Shown piece after piece: positions 25,757-33,580 of a stretch of DNA of 33,580 bases. The notes beneath the pieces were generated by a model that did not search any database, had not been told where the DNA came from, and worked only from the letters and a program-made list of their open reading frames with translations. The translations under genes and the position numbers were made by a program. This DNA comes from Rhizobium sp. Q54 (GTDB lineage: Bacteria > Pseudomonadota > Alphaproteobacteria > UBA2966 > CAIVPW01). How positions within the stretch are numbered: position 1 is the first letter of the stretch; each line of letters opens with the position of its first letter. The stretch is from the NCBI GenBank assembly GCA_945889645.1, contig CAMDCA010000024.1:1-33580 (forward strand), read 5' to 3'.

Positions 25757-26476
25757 ATGGCAGCGGACTCGCGCATGATCAAGCTGAGCATCATCGTGCC
25801 GGCGTACAACGAGGAGCAGACGATCCTGGAGACACTCGGCGCTGTTTCGCGTCAGTCGATCCCGGGCGTCGATATCGAGACGATCGTCATCGACGACGGC
25901 TCCCAGGACGGTACGCGGCGCCTCGTCGAGGCGAACCCCGGCCTCTACTCCACCTTCCTCCCTCTGCCCCGCAACCTCGGCAAAGGCGGTGCCGTCATCG
26001 CCGGCCTAAGGGCCGCAAAAGGCGACTACATTCTCTTTCAGGATGCCGATCTTGAGTACGATCCTAGCGAGTACTCCAAGCTGCTCATGCCGGCCTTGAA
26101 ATTCGATGCCGACGTGGTCCTGGGTAGCCGCATGCTGGCGCCGCCCTTCACGCGCGTCTGTTACTTCTGGCACCGCCTAGGGAATCGGCTGATTACACTC
26201 GCGTTTAACGTCATTAACAATGCGACGTTCACCGACATTTACAGCGGCTACCTTCTGTACCGGCGTTCACTCATCAACGCGGAGGAACTCTCGACCGCCG
26301 GGTGGGAGCAGCAGGCGGAGATCCTTACCCTGCTGACGCGACGCGGAAAGATCCTTTACGAGGTTCCGATCAGCTATCACGGTCGCACCTATGCCGAGGG
26401 CAAGAAGATCAGAGCACGTCACGCGATTTCCGTTTTGTGGACGATCCTCGTCCAGGGGCTGCGGCGCCGTCGGTGA
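25757..26476 (+). CDS. GT2 glycosyltransferase, DPM1-like (polyprenyl-phosphate sugar synthase)
   Basis: 239 residues from an ATG at 25757; an ATG at 25775 is possible and would remove six residues. SIIVPAYNEEQ, IVIDDGSQDGTR, NLGKGGAVIAGL and the FQDADLEYDP metal site (DxD) are the signature of dolichyl-phosphate mannose synthase-type GT2 enzymes. No transmembrane segment is present, so it is a soluble catalytic unit. It likely makes a polyprenyl-phosphate sugar for the GT39-like protein (inference from adjacency). It overlaps the next GT2 gene in a GTGA. Confidence 0.85.
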   Translation: MAADSRMIKLSIIVPAYNEEQTILETLGAVSRQSIPGVDIETIVIDDGSQDGTRRLVEANPGLYSTFLPLPRNLGKGGAVIAGLRAAKGDYILFQDADLEYDPSEYSKLLMPALKFDADVVLGSRMLAPPFTRVCYFWHRLGNRLITLAFNVINNATFTDIYSGYLLYRRSLINAEELSTAGWEQQAEILTLLTRRGKILYEVPISYHGRTYAEGKKIRARHAISVLWTILVQGLRRRR

Positions 26477-27423
26477 CCAAACTCGTAATTCAGATCCCAT
26501 GCTACAACGAAGCGGAAACCCTGGGCGTTACCCTGGCTGCACTGCCGCGCTCTATTCCCGGCATCGATACGGTCGAGGTCCTGATCATCGATGACGGTAG
26601 CACCGACGCAACGGTGGCCGTGGCGCGGGCGCACGGTGTCCACCATATCGTGTCCCTGCGGCGCAACTGCGGACTCGCTCGCGCATTTGTTGCCGGCCTC
26701 GAGGCGTCCGTGCGCGCCGGAGCCGACGTAGTCGTCAACACGGACGCCGACAACCAATACAATGCGGACGACATTCCGGCGTTGGTGGCGCCGATCCTGG
26801 CCGGCACCGCAGAGATTGTGATCGGCGCTCGGCCGATCCACGCAATCCCGCATTTCTCTCCCGTCAAGAAGGCGCTTCAACGCTTGGGTAGCTGGGCCGT
26901 ACGGGCAGCGAGCAAGACGAGCGTCGAAGACGCACCGAGTGGGTTTCGCGCGTTCTCCAGGATGGCAGCCCAACAATTGAACGTATTCTCCGACTACACC
27001 TACACTCTGGAGACCATCATTCAGGCCGGACAGAAGGGCATGCTTGTCGCTTCCGTCCCGATTCGCGTCAACGGCCCAACCCGGCCGTCACGTCTCATTA
27101 GGAGCACCCTCGGATACCTTCGCCGCTCGGTACTCACGATCATCCGCATCTTCATCACCTATCGCCCGCTGCGGTTCTTCGCGGTACTCGGCGGCCTGAT
27201 CTTCTTGGCCGGGTTCCTTGTGGGCGCGCGATTCCTGTACTTCTTCGTCGTCGACCGCGGCGATGGCCACGTGCAATCCCTGATCCTGGGCTCGCTGCTC
27301 ATGAGCACCGGTTTCGTCGTGTTCATAACTGGAATCTTGGCCGACCTAATCGCCGTCAACCGCAAGCTGCTTGAGCGGATCGCTTGGCGTTTGACGCAGA
27401 TCGAAGAAAAGCTGGATCGCTAG
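26473..27423 (+). CDS. GT2 glycosyltransferase with C-terminal membrane segments
   Basis: 316 residues from the GTG at 26473 (GTGA overlap with the preceding stop). QIPCYNEAET, IIDDGSTD and the NTDADNQYNADD metal site define a GT2 enzyme of the ArnC/GtrB type. Residues near 235-260 and 270-295 form two hydrophobic hairpin helices, as in membrane-bound polyprenyl-phosphate sugar synthases. The tail ends LTQIEEKLDR. Having a soluble and a membrane-bound version in tandem suggests two carrier-linked sugars or a two-part system. Confidence 0.85.
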   Translation: MTKLVIQIPCYNEAETLGVTLAALPRSIPGIDTVEVLIIDDGSTDATVAVARAHGVHHIVSLRRNCGLARAFVAGLEASVRAGADVVVNTDADNQYNADDIPALVAPILAGTAEIVIGARPIHAIPHFSPVKKALQRLGSWAVRAASKTSVEDAPSGFRAFSRMAAQQLNVFSDYTYTLETIIQAGQKGMLVASVPIRVNGPTRPSRLIRSTLGYLRRSVLTIIRIFITYRPLRFFAVLGGLIFLAGFLVGARFLYFFVVDRGDGHVQSLILGSLLMSTGFVVFITGILADLIAVNRKLLERIAWRLTQIEEKLDR

Positions 27424-27442
27424 CGGTCGGCCAGCGCATCCA

Positions 27443-28588
27443 ATGTCCGATCCACTACGCGTCGCACTGCTGACGCGATCCTTCGAGGTGGGAGGCGCCG
27501 AAGTTCAGTTATCTGCCTTGGCGCGATCACTCGATCCCGGAAAATTCTCCGCTACTGTCCTCTGCATGTACGAACGCGGCCTACTGCGCGAAGAAATCGC
27601 TCGCAGTGGCGTCCCGATTGTCTCCATCGCTAAGCGCGGCCGGTGGGACCTCGTGGGTCCGGGCATGCGGCTGCGCCTGCACTTACGCCGGCTGCGACCA
27701 CAGATCATTCACTCGTTTCTCACTCCACCCAACATCTTGGCGGCCCTGTTCGGTCGCCGGGGCGTGACCCGCATCGTCTGGGGCTACCGGGCGTCCGATA
27801 TGGACATGAAGCGCTACGACTGGACCCACTCCGCGACCAATCGACTCGAGCGCGCCCTTGCGTCGGTTCCCGCATCGATCGTTGCGAACTCGAACGCCGG
27901 CCGCTTGCATGCCCTCGGTCGTGGCTACCCAGTACAAACCCTGCGAGTGATTCCCAATGGCATCGACACCCAGCGCTTCCGGCCCAATGCTGTACTCCGT
28001 GCTGAAACGCGCGCACTCCTCGGAATCAGCGCTGGAACGCAGCTGGTCGGAATCGCCGCCCGACTCGACCCAATGAAGGACCACGACACATTCCTGCGCG
28101 CCGTGGCCATCGCTGGCCCACAGCGCGAGCCTGTACGCTTCGTGTGTGTTGGCGGCGGGTCTCAGTCGTATGAGGCGGCGCTCAAGGAGCGTGCGCGGAC
28201 ACTCGGGATCGCTGAGCGAGTGCTGTGGCTAGGCGTACGCAACGACATGCCCGCGATCTGGAATGCGATCGATGTTGCGACCCTAAGCTCTGCTTTTGGC
28301 GAAGGCTTTCCCAACGCGGTCGGCGAGGCAATGGCGTGCGGGGTTCCCGTTGTCGCGACGACCTCAGGGGACTCGGCCGACATCGTCGGCGAAACCGGAA
28401 TTGCGGTCCCGACGCGCGGACCAAAAGCCCTGGCGCAGGGCTGGCTGACGTTGCTCGCCGAGGGAGATGTCGCGCGCGCGAACCGATCGGCAGCCTGCCG
28501 CGCGCGTATCGAGCAACACTACTCGCTGCAAGCCATGGTCTCATCCTACAGCGATCTCTACTCGAGTCTCACTCGGTCGGTTCGCTAG
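27443..28588 (+). CDS. GT4-family glycosyltransferase
   Basis: 381 residues from an ATG at 27443, 19 bases after the GT2 stop. The N-terminal RSFEVGGAEVQLSALAR loop and VIPNGIDTQRFRP linker, with the C-terminal SAFGEGFPNAVGEAMACGVPVVAT segment (E-x7-E), are standard GT4 features. It is a retaining GT-B enzyme in the cytoplasm that would extend the lipid-linked glycan. The asparagine synthetase-like gene starts two bases after its stop, so both are likely co-translated. Confidence 0.85.
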   Translation: MSDPLRVALLTRSFEVGGAEVQLSALARSLDPGKFSATVLCMYERGLLREEIARSGVPIVSIAKRGRWDLVGPGMRLRLHLRRLRPQIIHSFLTPPNILAALFGRRGVTRIVWGYRASDMDMKRYDWTHSATNRLERALASVPASIVANSNAGRLHALGRGYPVQTLRVIPNGIDTQRFRPNAVLRAETRALLGISAGTQLVGIAARLDPMKDHDTFLRAVAIAGPQREPVRFVCVGGGSQSYEAALKERARTLGIAERVLWLGVRNDMPAIWNAIDVATLSSAFGEGFPNAVGEAMACGVPVVATTSGDSADIVGETGIAVPTRGPKALAQGWLTLLAEGDVARANRSAACRARIEQHYSLQAMVSSYSDLYSSLTRSVR

Positions 28589-28589
28589 C

Positions 28590-30530
28590 ATGTGTGGTAT
28601 TGCCGGACTCCTGCAGCCAAACCACGCAGCGGATCGCTTGGAATCCACCGTGCGGGCCATGACCAACGCATTGGTGCACCGCGGACCGGACGCCGGCGGA
28701 ACTTGGACTGACCCGCTCGCGGGAATCGCGCTCGGACACCGACGCCTGTCGATCATCGACTTGTCGCCGCTGGGCGCACAGCCGATGCATTCGGCGTCAG
28801 GAAGGTGGGTGATCACCTTCAACGGCGAGGTCTTCAACTTCGGCGAGCTCCGCAATGAGCTCGCTGCCTTGGGGGCCCGGTTCAAAGGAGGAAGCGACAC
28901 CGAGGTCATGCTGGCCGCGTTCGACGCCTGGGGCATCGACGGCGCGATCCGCCGTTTCGTTGGCATGTTTGCTTTCGCGGTGTGGGATCGCGCCAACCGC
29001 ACGCTGCATCTCGTTCGCGATCGCCTGGGCATCAAGCCGCTGTATTGGGGAAATTTCGGTTCGCTCCTGGTGTTCGGATCGGAATTGAAAGCCCTTCTGG
29101 CCTGCGATGGGTGGGCGCCGGAGCTGAACCGAGACGCGGTCGCCTCCTTTTCGCGCTGGAACTACGTCCCGGCGCCTCTCTCGATTTGGAAAGGCGTGCT
29201 CAAGCTCGAGCCCGGCACTCGCCTTGAATTCACGGCCGGGGCGGCCCCAGTCGTTCATCGATGGTGGGACCTGCGCAGCATTGCCGCGGCCGCGTTGTCC
29301 GATCCATGGCAGGGCAGCGATGCAGAAGCGGTGGACGCTCTCGACGGACGGTTGCGTGATGCCGTGCGCCTCCGAATGGTTGCCGACGTTCCACTCGGCG
29401 CCTTTCTTTCGGGAGGTACAGACTCGTCCCTGGTCGTTGCGCTGATGCAGGCACAATCGCGTCAGCCGGTGCGATCGTTTTCGATCGGCTTCAATGAGCC
29501 ACAGTACGACGAGGCAGTGCACGCCGCCAAAGTCGCAGCGCACCTCGGCACCCAACACACAGAGTTGTACGTCGGGCCGGCAGAGGCGATGTCCGTGATC
29601 CCGCAACTGGCCGAGTACTACGACGAACCGTTTGCTGACTCTTCACAGGTGCCCACTCTGCTTGTGTCTCAGATGACCAGGAAGCACGTGACGGTGGCTT
29701 TGTCAGGCGATGGCGGCGACGAACTGTTCGCCGGTTACACGCGCTATCACTGGGCCGACCTAGTGCGGCGCCGCTTCCTCGGCTTGCCGTCCAGCTTTCG
29801 GCGGGCAATCGCTGCCGCGATCCGCGCCGTCCCGGGAGTTGCCTGGGAGGCAGCAAGCAAGACCTTGCCGTTGGCGCTGCGGCCCCAGCGTGTGGGCGAA
29901 CGGGCGGGAAAGCTGGCGGGATTGCTTTGCGAGCTGGACGGGGACGCCATCTACCGCCGGCAACATACGCATTGGCCCGATCCCGCTCGGCTGGTTCTGG
30001 GCGGCAAGGAATGGCACGGGCTACCGTTCGACCGGTCGCTGGCAGGCGACGTCCCCGGGTTTCTTGAGCGCATGCAGCTGCTAGATACCCTCACATACCT
30101 GCCGGACGACATCCTGACTAAGGTCGATCGGGCATCGATGGCGGTCGGACTCGAGGCGCGCGTACCACTCCTCGATCACCGCGTGGTGGAGTTTGCGTGG
30201 CGGCTGCCGATGCAGCTCAAGGTCCGCGACCGAGTCACCAAGTGGCTACCGCGCCAAGTTCTGTACCGCTATGTCCCCCCGGCCTTGTTGGAGCGGCCCA
30301 AGATGGGCTTCTCGCTGCCTCTCGGGCAGTGGTTGCGCGGGCCACTTCGGCCGTGGGCCGAGGCGCTGTTGGACCCCAACCGCATGCGATCCGACGGGGT
30401 ATTTGACCCGGCGCTCGTACACCGGACGTGGACAGCCTTCCAGGCCGGGAGCAACTCCGATCACGAACCGATCTGGGGGATCTTGATGTTTCAAGCTTGG
30501 TCGGACCGCTGGGGCCGCCCGGGCGGCTGA
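28590..30530 (+). CDS. Asparagine synthetase-like glutamine amidotransferase (copy 2)
   Basis: 646 residues beginning MCGIAGLL, with Cys2 as nucleophile, then HRGPDAGG and FNGEVFNF. The PP-loop LSGGTDSS (273-280), the SGDGGDELFAGYTRY motif and the DRLGIKPLYWG segment are all of the usual form, so both glutaminase and ATP-dependent amidation sites look intact. It resembles amidotransferases of exopolysaccharide clusters more than the housekeeping enzyme, judging from context alone. It differs clearly from copy 1, so the two may act on different carboxyl groups. The next gene converges on it with a six-base gap. Confidence 0.85.
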   Translation: MCGIAGLLQPNHAADRLESTVRAMTNALVHRGPDAGGTWTDPLAGIALGHRRLSIIDLSPLGAQPMHSASGRWVITFNGEVFNFGELRNELAALGARFKGGSDTEVMLAAFDAWGIDGAIRRFVGMFAFAVWDRANRTLHLVRDRLGIKPLYWGNFGSLLVFGSELKALLACDGWAPELNRDAVASFSRWNYVPAPLSIWKGVLKLEPGTRLEFTAGAAPVVHRWWDLRSIAAAALSDPWQGSDAEAVDALDGRLRDAVRLRMVADVPLGAFLSGGTDSSLVVALMQAQSRQPVRSFSIGFNEPQYDEAVHAAKVAAHLGTQHTELYVGPAEAMSVIPQLAEYYDEPFADSSQVPTLLVSQMTRKHVTVALSGDGGDELFAGYTRYHWADLVRRRFLGLPSSFRRAIAAAIRAVPGVAWEAASKTLPLALRPQRVGERAGKLAGLLCELDGDAIYRRQHTHWPDPARLVLGGKEWHGLPFDRSLAGDVPGFLERMQLLDTLTYLPDDILTKVDRASMAVGLEARVPLLDHRVVEFAWRLPMQLKVRDRVTKWLPRQVLYRYVPPALLERPKMGFSLPLGQWLRGPLRPWAEALLDPNRMRSDGVFDPALVHRTWTAFQAGSNSDHEPIWGILMFQAWSDRWGRPGG

Positions 30531-30543
30531 TCGAGCCTAGCGG
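30506..30543. terminator. GC palindrome at converging gene ends
   Basis: GCCGCCC (30514-30520) is followed at once by GGGCGGC (30521-30527), a perfect 14-base palindrome; outside it CCGCT (30506-30510) can pair with AGCGG (30539-30543). It spans the end of the asparagine synthetase-like gene and the end of the SGNH gene, so a bidirectional terminator is possible. No T-run is present. Confidence 0.3.
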
Positions 30544-31589
30544 CCGTCGGCCTGCCGTAGAAACGCGGCTACCAATTTGGCGCCCGTGGCGTTGAGGTGC
30601 CCATCGTACGGAAAATAGTACGCGCGCGGACGATCGAGCAGGGCCGGGGCGGTGTCCACCAATGTAACGCCGCCCGCGGCGCGAACGACGGCGAGGCGCG
30701 TGTTGTTGTACGTACCGCGCATCAGATCTTGCACGGGGTGGATCACGTAGATCGTCAGCCCGAAGCCGTACCGGTCGCCCAGCGAGCGGATCCGCTCGAC
30801 CTCGTTCGATACCGCGACAATCCCCTCGTCCAGGCGCGCCACTCGGCTCGCCGGCGCGAACCAGGAGCGCAAGATCGGCCCTAGCTGGACATAGGCGATT
30901 CGCGCCAAGTTCGAGTGGGCCAAGACCCACCGCCGATGTTGGAGCAGCGGACCCAAAAGCATCCCCCCTCCTTCCGCCTCGATTGTCGCCTCACCCCTGT
31001 TTCGTCCGACTCCAGCCTCTCCGGCGACAGCTCGGCGCTCGTTCTCGACTTCGATTTGCGTATCGAGGAAGTCGTTGCCGGCCATGATTGAGTCGGCCAT
31101 GGCAAAGATCAGGAGCTTGACCTCCTTCGGACGCCAGCCATCGTGAACAATGCGGTCCTCAAGAATCCTCGACTGCGAGTGTTGGCCGCTTCCCGGCCGT
31201 CCAAGATTGGCGCACACGAATGTCTGCCCGGCGCAGTAGAGCGCCGGAATCGTTTCGTCGTCCCCCAGCCCCTGGCCAAACGTGAAAGAATCGCCGAGAA
31301 AGATGATCTCAGGCGCGCCGCGCGGTTCGGGCTGGCGCAGTCCAAGCGGACCGGTGCGTCCGAGGACATCAAAGTCCGGTGAATTCTGGCGGAACTCAAT
31401 GTTTGGGGCGAGCCGCAGCGGATCGGCGAGGACATCGATCGTCCGGCCATCGGGACCCAAGAACTGGGTGCCGGCCGGAATCGGCACAAGCCAATGCGAG
31501 GCAAGCTCCAGGAAGACGAGTCCCACGGCCAGCAAGATCGCGGAGACAAGCCATGCGGCCGCGCGTTGAAGGGAACGTGGCGCGCTCAA
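30537..31589 (-). CDS. Membrane-anchored SGNH-hydrolase-like protein
   Basis: 350 residues from a TTG at 31587-31589 that overlaps the carbamoyltransferase stop (TTGA). Residues 11-35 form a hydrophobic N-terminal anchor. The catalytic serine is S101 in FLGDSFTFGQG and the D329-x-H331 pair is in YDGHLNATG; NLGRPG is the Gly block. SGNH proteins of this layout act as O-acyl esterases or transferases on polysaccharides. They are often found behind a NodU-type carbamoyltransferase, as here. The active site should lie in the periplasm. Acetyl transfer or removal is plausible, with substrate unknown. An extended reading from 31724 gives only sequence overlapping the upstream gene and is not supported. 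Confidence 0.72.
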   Translation of the reverse strand: MSAPRSLQRAAAWLVSAILLAVGLVFLELASHWLVPIPAGTQFLGPDGRTIDVLADPLRLAPNIEFRQNSPDFDVLGRTGPLGLRQPEPRGAPEIIFLGDSFTFGQGLGDDETIPALYCAGQTFVCANLGRPGSGQHSQSRILEDRIVHDGWRPKEVKLLIFAMADSIMAGNDFLDTQIEVENERRAVAGEAGVGRNRGEATIEAEGGGMLLGPLLQHRRWVLAHSNLARIAYVQLGPILRSWFAPASRVARLDEGIVAVSNEVERIRSLGDRYGFGLTIYVIHPVQDLMRGTYNNTRLAVVRAAGGVTLVDTAPALLDRPRAYYFPYDGHLNATGAKLVAAFLRQADGR

Positions 31590-33421
31590 TCGAGGTCGAA
31601 GCGGTCCTTGTAGTCGCTTTTCTGCGCCGGGTCCTGCCGATCCTTGTGTAAATAGCAGTTGCCAACAGCAAGCGCCTCGATCTCGGTGCCCATGAAGCAA
31701 CGGAACGCGTCCTCGGGCGTGCATACGATCGGTTCACCCCGGACGTTGAAGCTCGTGTTTACAAGAACTGGGCACCCGGTCTCGTGCTTGAAAGCACTTA
31801 GCAATCCGTGAAGCCGTGGATTCGTTTCACGGTGGACGGTTTGAATGCGCGCCGAATAGTCGACGTGCGTTACGGCGGGAATGTCCGAGCGGACGGTATT
31901 CAAGCGATCGATTCCGAATAGCGCGTCAGCACTCGCCGTCGGGTTCTTGCGATGCCGCTCGGCGACCTGTGCCACCATGAGCATGTACGGACTTGCGCCC
32001 TCGAACTCGAACCAATCACTGACATCCTCAGCCAAGACCGCGGGGGCGAAGGGACGAAAGCTTTCGCGATACTTGACCTTCAGGTTGAGCGTTCGCTGCA
32101 TCGACTCCGAGCGCGCGTCACCCAAGATCGAACGCCCCCCCAGCGCACGCGGGCCATACTCCATCCGGCCCTGGAACCAGCCGAGGGCCTTGCCGTCCGC
32201 GAGGTCGCCAACCGCAGTTCGCAATAGCGCCGCATCATCCAGCACAGTGAATCTTGCGCCGGCGCGCGTCAGGCGATCCTCGATGTCCGCCTGGGGGAAA
32301 GCCGGACCGAGGTAGCCGCCCTGCATGGCGTCCAGAGCACCGGTGCTTGGCCGCGGCCTGCCCTGGAACCCATGGTACGCGGCAAGCGCCGCGCCCAAGG
32401 CGCCGCCTGCGTCGCCCGCCGCAGGTTGCACCCATACCCGCTCAAACGCCTTGTCACGGAGGACTTTCCCGTTGGCGACACAGTTGAGGGCGACACCCCC
32501 GGCAAGGCACAGATTGGGGATCCCCGTCTCCTTCGCTAGAGACCGGGTCATTCGCAACACGATCTCCTCGACCACCGCCTGAATCGAAGCGGCGAGGTCC
32601 ATCTCCCGCTGGGTGAGAGGCGCCTCCGCGCCCCGGCGCGGTCCGCCGAACAGCCCGGCAAACCGATCGTTAGTCATGCGCAGACCGGTACAGTAGTCAA
32701 AGTAGGCGAGGTCGAGGCGGAACGACCCGTCGTCCTTGAGATCGACGAGTTTGCTCAGAATGGTGTCGCGATAGATAGGGCGGCCATACGGCGCAAGTCC
32801 CATCACTTTGTACTCGCCCGAGTTGACTTTGAACCCAGTGAAGTAGGTGAACGCCGAATAGAGCAAACCGATCGAATGCGGGAAGTGGATCTCCTTCACG
32901 ACCCGCAGGTCATTGTCGCGACCGATCGCCACCGATGTCGTCGTCCACTCCCCCACGCCGTCCATCGTGAGGACGACGGCCTCTCGGAAGGGGGACGGGA
33001 AGAAAGCACTCGCTGCATGAGATTGGTGGTGCTCGGCAAACACAAGCCGACTTTCCCAGTCGTACTTTCGCGTATATTCGGCCAAGGAGCGCCGCAACAA
33101 CGTCTTTTGGAACAGCTTCTCCTTCAGCCAGATGGGCATCGCCATCGCGAAGGACGTGAAGCCGCGCGGCGCCATCGCGATGTACGTCTCAAGCAGTCGT
33201 TCCATCTTGAGGAACGGCTTGTCGTAGAACGCGACATAGTCAACGTCGTCGAGGGTGGTCCGACCCTCCTCGAGGCAGTATTCGACGGCCTTGGCCGGAA
33301 AGCGTGCGTCGTGCTTGCGGCGGGTGAAACGCTCTTCCTGCGCCGCCGCGACGATGTGGCCATCGTCGATTAGGGCGGCCGCGCTATCGTGATAGAACGC
33401 AGAAACTCCTAGGATCCGCAC
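31586..33421 (-). CDS. NodU/TobZ-family O-carbamoyltransferase
   Basis: 611 residues from a GTG at 33419-33421; an in-frame TAG at 33425-33427 rules out a longer start. The N-terminal ILGVSAFYHDSAAALI opens the Kae1-like domain; H131 and H135 (HHQSHAAS) match the metal-binding histidines of TobZ. LTMDGVGEWTT and AAGDAGGALGAAL give further active-site acidic residues, and the YrdC-like C-terminal domain has GPRALGGRSILGDAR. The enzyme uses carbamoyl phosphate and ATP to carbamoylate a hydroxyl of a sugar. An IS5-type element ends about ten bases upstream, so the native promoter may be displaced. It is followed by the SGNH gene. Confidence 0.88.
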   Translation of the reverse strand: MRILGVSAFYHDSAAALIDDGHIVAAAQEERFTRRKHDARFPAKAVEYCLEEGRTTLDDVDYVAFYDKPFLKMERLLETYIAMAPRGFTSFAMAMPIWLKEKLFQKTLLRRSLAEYTRKYDWESRLVFAEHHQSHAASAFFPSPFREAVVLTMDGVGEWTTTSVAIGRDNDLRVVKEIHFPHSIGLLYSAFTYFTGFKVNSGEYKVMGLAPYGRPIYRDTILSKLVDLKDDGSFRLDLAYFDYCTGLRMTNDRFAGLFGGPRRGAEAPLTQREMDLAASIQAVVEEIVLRMTRSLAKETGIPNLCLAGGVALNCVANGKVLRDKAFERVWVQPAAGDAGGALGAALAAYHGFQGRPRPSTGALDAMQGGYLGPAFPQADIEDRLTRAGARFTVLDDAALLRTAVGDLADGKALGWFQGRMEYGPRALGGRSILGDARSESMQRTLNLKVKYRESFRPFAPAVLAEDVSDWFEFEGASPYMLMVAQVAERHRKNPTASADALFGIDRLNTVRSDIPAVTHVDYSARIQTVHRETNPRLHGLLSAFKHETGCPVLVNTSFNVRGEPIVCTPEDAFRCFMGTEIEALAVGNCYLHKDRQDPAQKSDYKDRFDLD

Positions 33422-33431
33422 GAGCTAGCTT

Positions 33432-33452
33432 AGAGCCTGACTCGGAAGTTCA
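33432..33452. repeat. Presumed end of the IS5-type element
   Basis: The transposase stop (TGA on the minus strand, 33450-33452) falls within the last 20 or so bases of the element, as is usual for IS5-family members. The terminal repeat appears to be the gagcctgactcggaag-type sequence at 33433-33448. The other repeat is outside the window, so the boundary is inferred; a CTAG/CTTA target is nearby. Confidence 0.4.
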
Positions 33453-33580
33453 CGTTGCCGCCTGATGGTTTGGCTCGGTCAGGCGCCTGAGCATCACGGA
33501 TATCATGGCCAGCTTGGCGAAGCCTTGGGCGATGATCGCCAGGGCTTCGTAGTGCGCCATGAGGCGGCGGTTACGCCGGA
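33450..33580 (-). CDS. IS5-family transposase, C-terminal fragment (cut by window edge)
   Basis: The minus strand is open from the window edge to a TGA at 33450-33452 and encodes about 42 residues starting RRNRRLMAHYEALA and ending in a leucine-rich helix. The RR...RY-type tail is that of IS5-family DDE transposases. The catalytic residues lie outside the window. Together with the IS630 fragment it brackets the island; neither element's other end is visible. Confidence 0.65.
   Translation of the reverse strand, partial: RRNRRLMAHYEALAIIAQGFAKLAMISVMLRRLTEPNHQAAT

Noticed and set aside
31590-31724. N-terminal extension of the SGNH gene
   Set aside because: It would be read through the carbamoyltransferase gene in another frame and has no signal or family match; the TTG at 31587-31589 followed by a membrane anchor is a better start.
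1-33580. CRISPR array, tRNA or rRNA genes, integrase or attachment sites
   Set aside because: Reading found no regularly spaced repeats, no cloverleaf-like tRNA ends and no phage-type integrase. Only the two transposase tails point to mobility.

Overview
This is a high-GC window filled almost wall to wall with surface-glycan genes and bounded on both sides by remnants of insertion sequences. The left edge holds the last 42 codons of an IS630-type transposase reading inward. The right edge holds the last 42 codons of an IS5-type transposase on the minus strand. Between them lie 26 intact protein genes; I see no rRNA, tRNA or CRISPR array and no clear housekeeping gene. High GC, frequent GTG/TTG starts, tight stop/start overlaps and the gene families fit a proteobacterium. 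An alphaproteobacterium of a Rhodospirillales-like type is my best guess, but sequence alone does not prove it.

Region 1 (194-9920, plus strand) opens with a TylF-like methyltransferase. It continues with a PseB/FlaA1-type UDP-GlcNAc 4,6-dehydratase, a PglK-like ABC half-transporter, a radical SAM/SPASM protein, a GalE-type epimerase, a PIG-L deacetylase, a PseG-type nucleotide-sugar hydrolase, a WbqC protein and a NeuB/PseI-type nonulosonate synthase. Several of these are coupled through ATGA or GTGA overlaps. This is the core of a nonulosonic (sialic-like, probably pseudaminic- or legionaminic-type) acid pathway. The aminotransferase (PseC/LegC) and acetyltransferase (PseH/LegH) normally needed between dehydratase and hydrolase are not present. 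A PhyH-type dioxygenase on the minus strand (9917-10678) converges on the synthase gene.

Region 2 (10806-20894, plus) has a GT-B glycosyltransferase, a NanM-type sugar O-methyltransferase, an RmlD-like reductase, an SpsF-type cytidylyltransferase, an aldo/keto reductase, a short-chain dehydrogenase, an asparagine-synthetase-like amidotransferase and two GT4 glycosyltransferases. The SpsF gene could supply the CMP-activation step for the nonulosonate made in region 1. The reductases and methyltransferase would tailor the sugar.

Region 3 (20891-23232, minus) is a DUF354 GT-B protein plus a polytopic GT39-like membrane protein. Region 4 (23469-30530, plus) is a methyltransferase, a GT39-like membrane glycosyltransferase, two GT2 enzymes of the polyprenyl-phosphate sugar synthase type, a GT4 enzyme and a second asparagine-synthetase-like protein. 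Region 5 (30537-33421, minus) is a NodU/TobZ-type O-carbamoyltransferase followed by a membrane-anchored SGNH protein.

Taken together the island probably builds, decorates (methyl, carbamoyl, amide and possibly acyl groups) and flips a lipid-linked glycan containing a nonulosonic acid, destined for a surface polysaccharide or for flagellin. That whole-island role is an inference from gene content.
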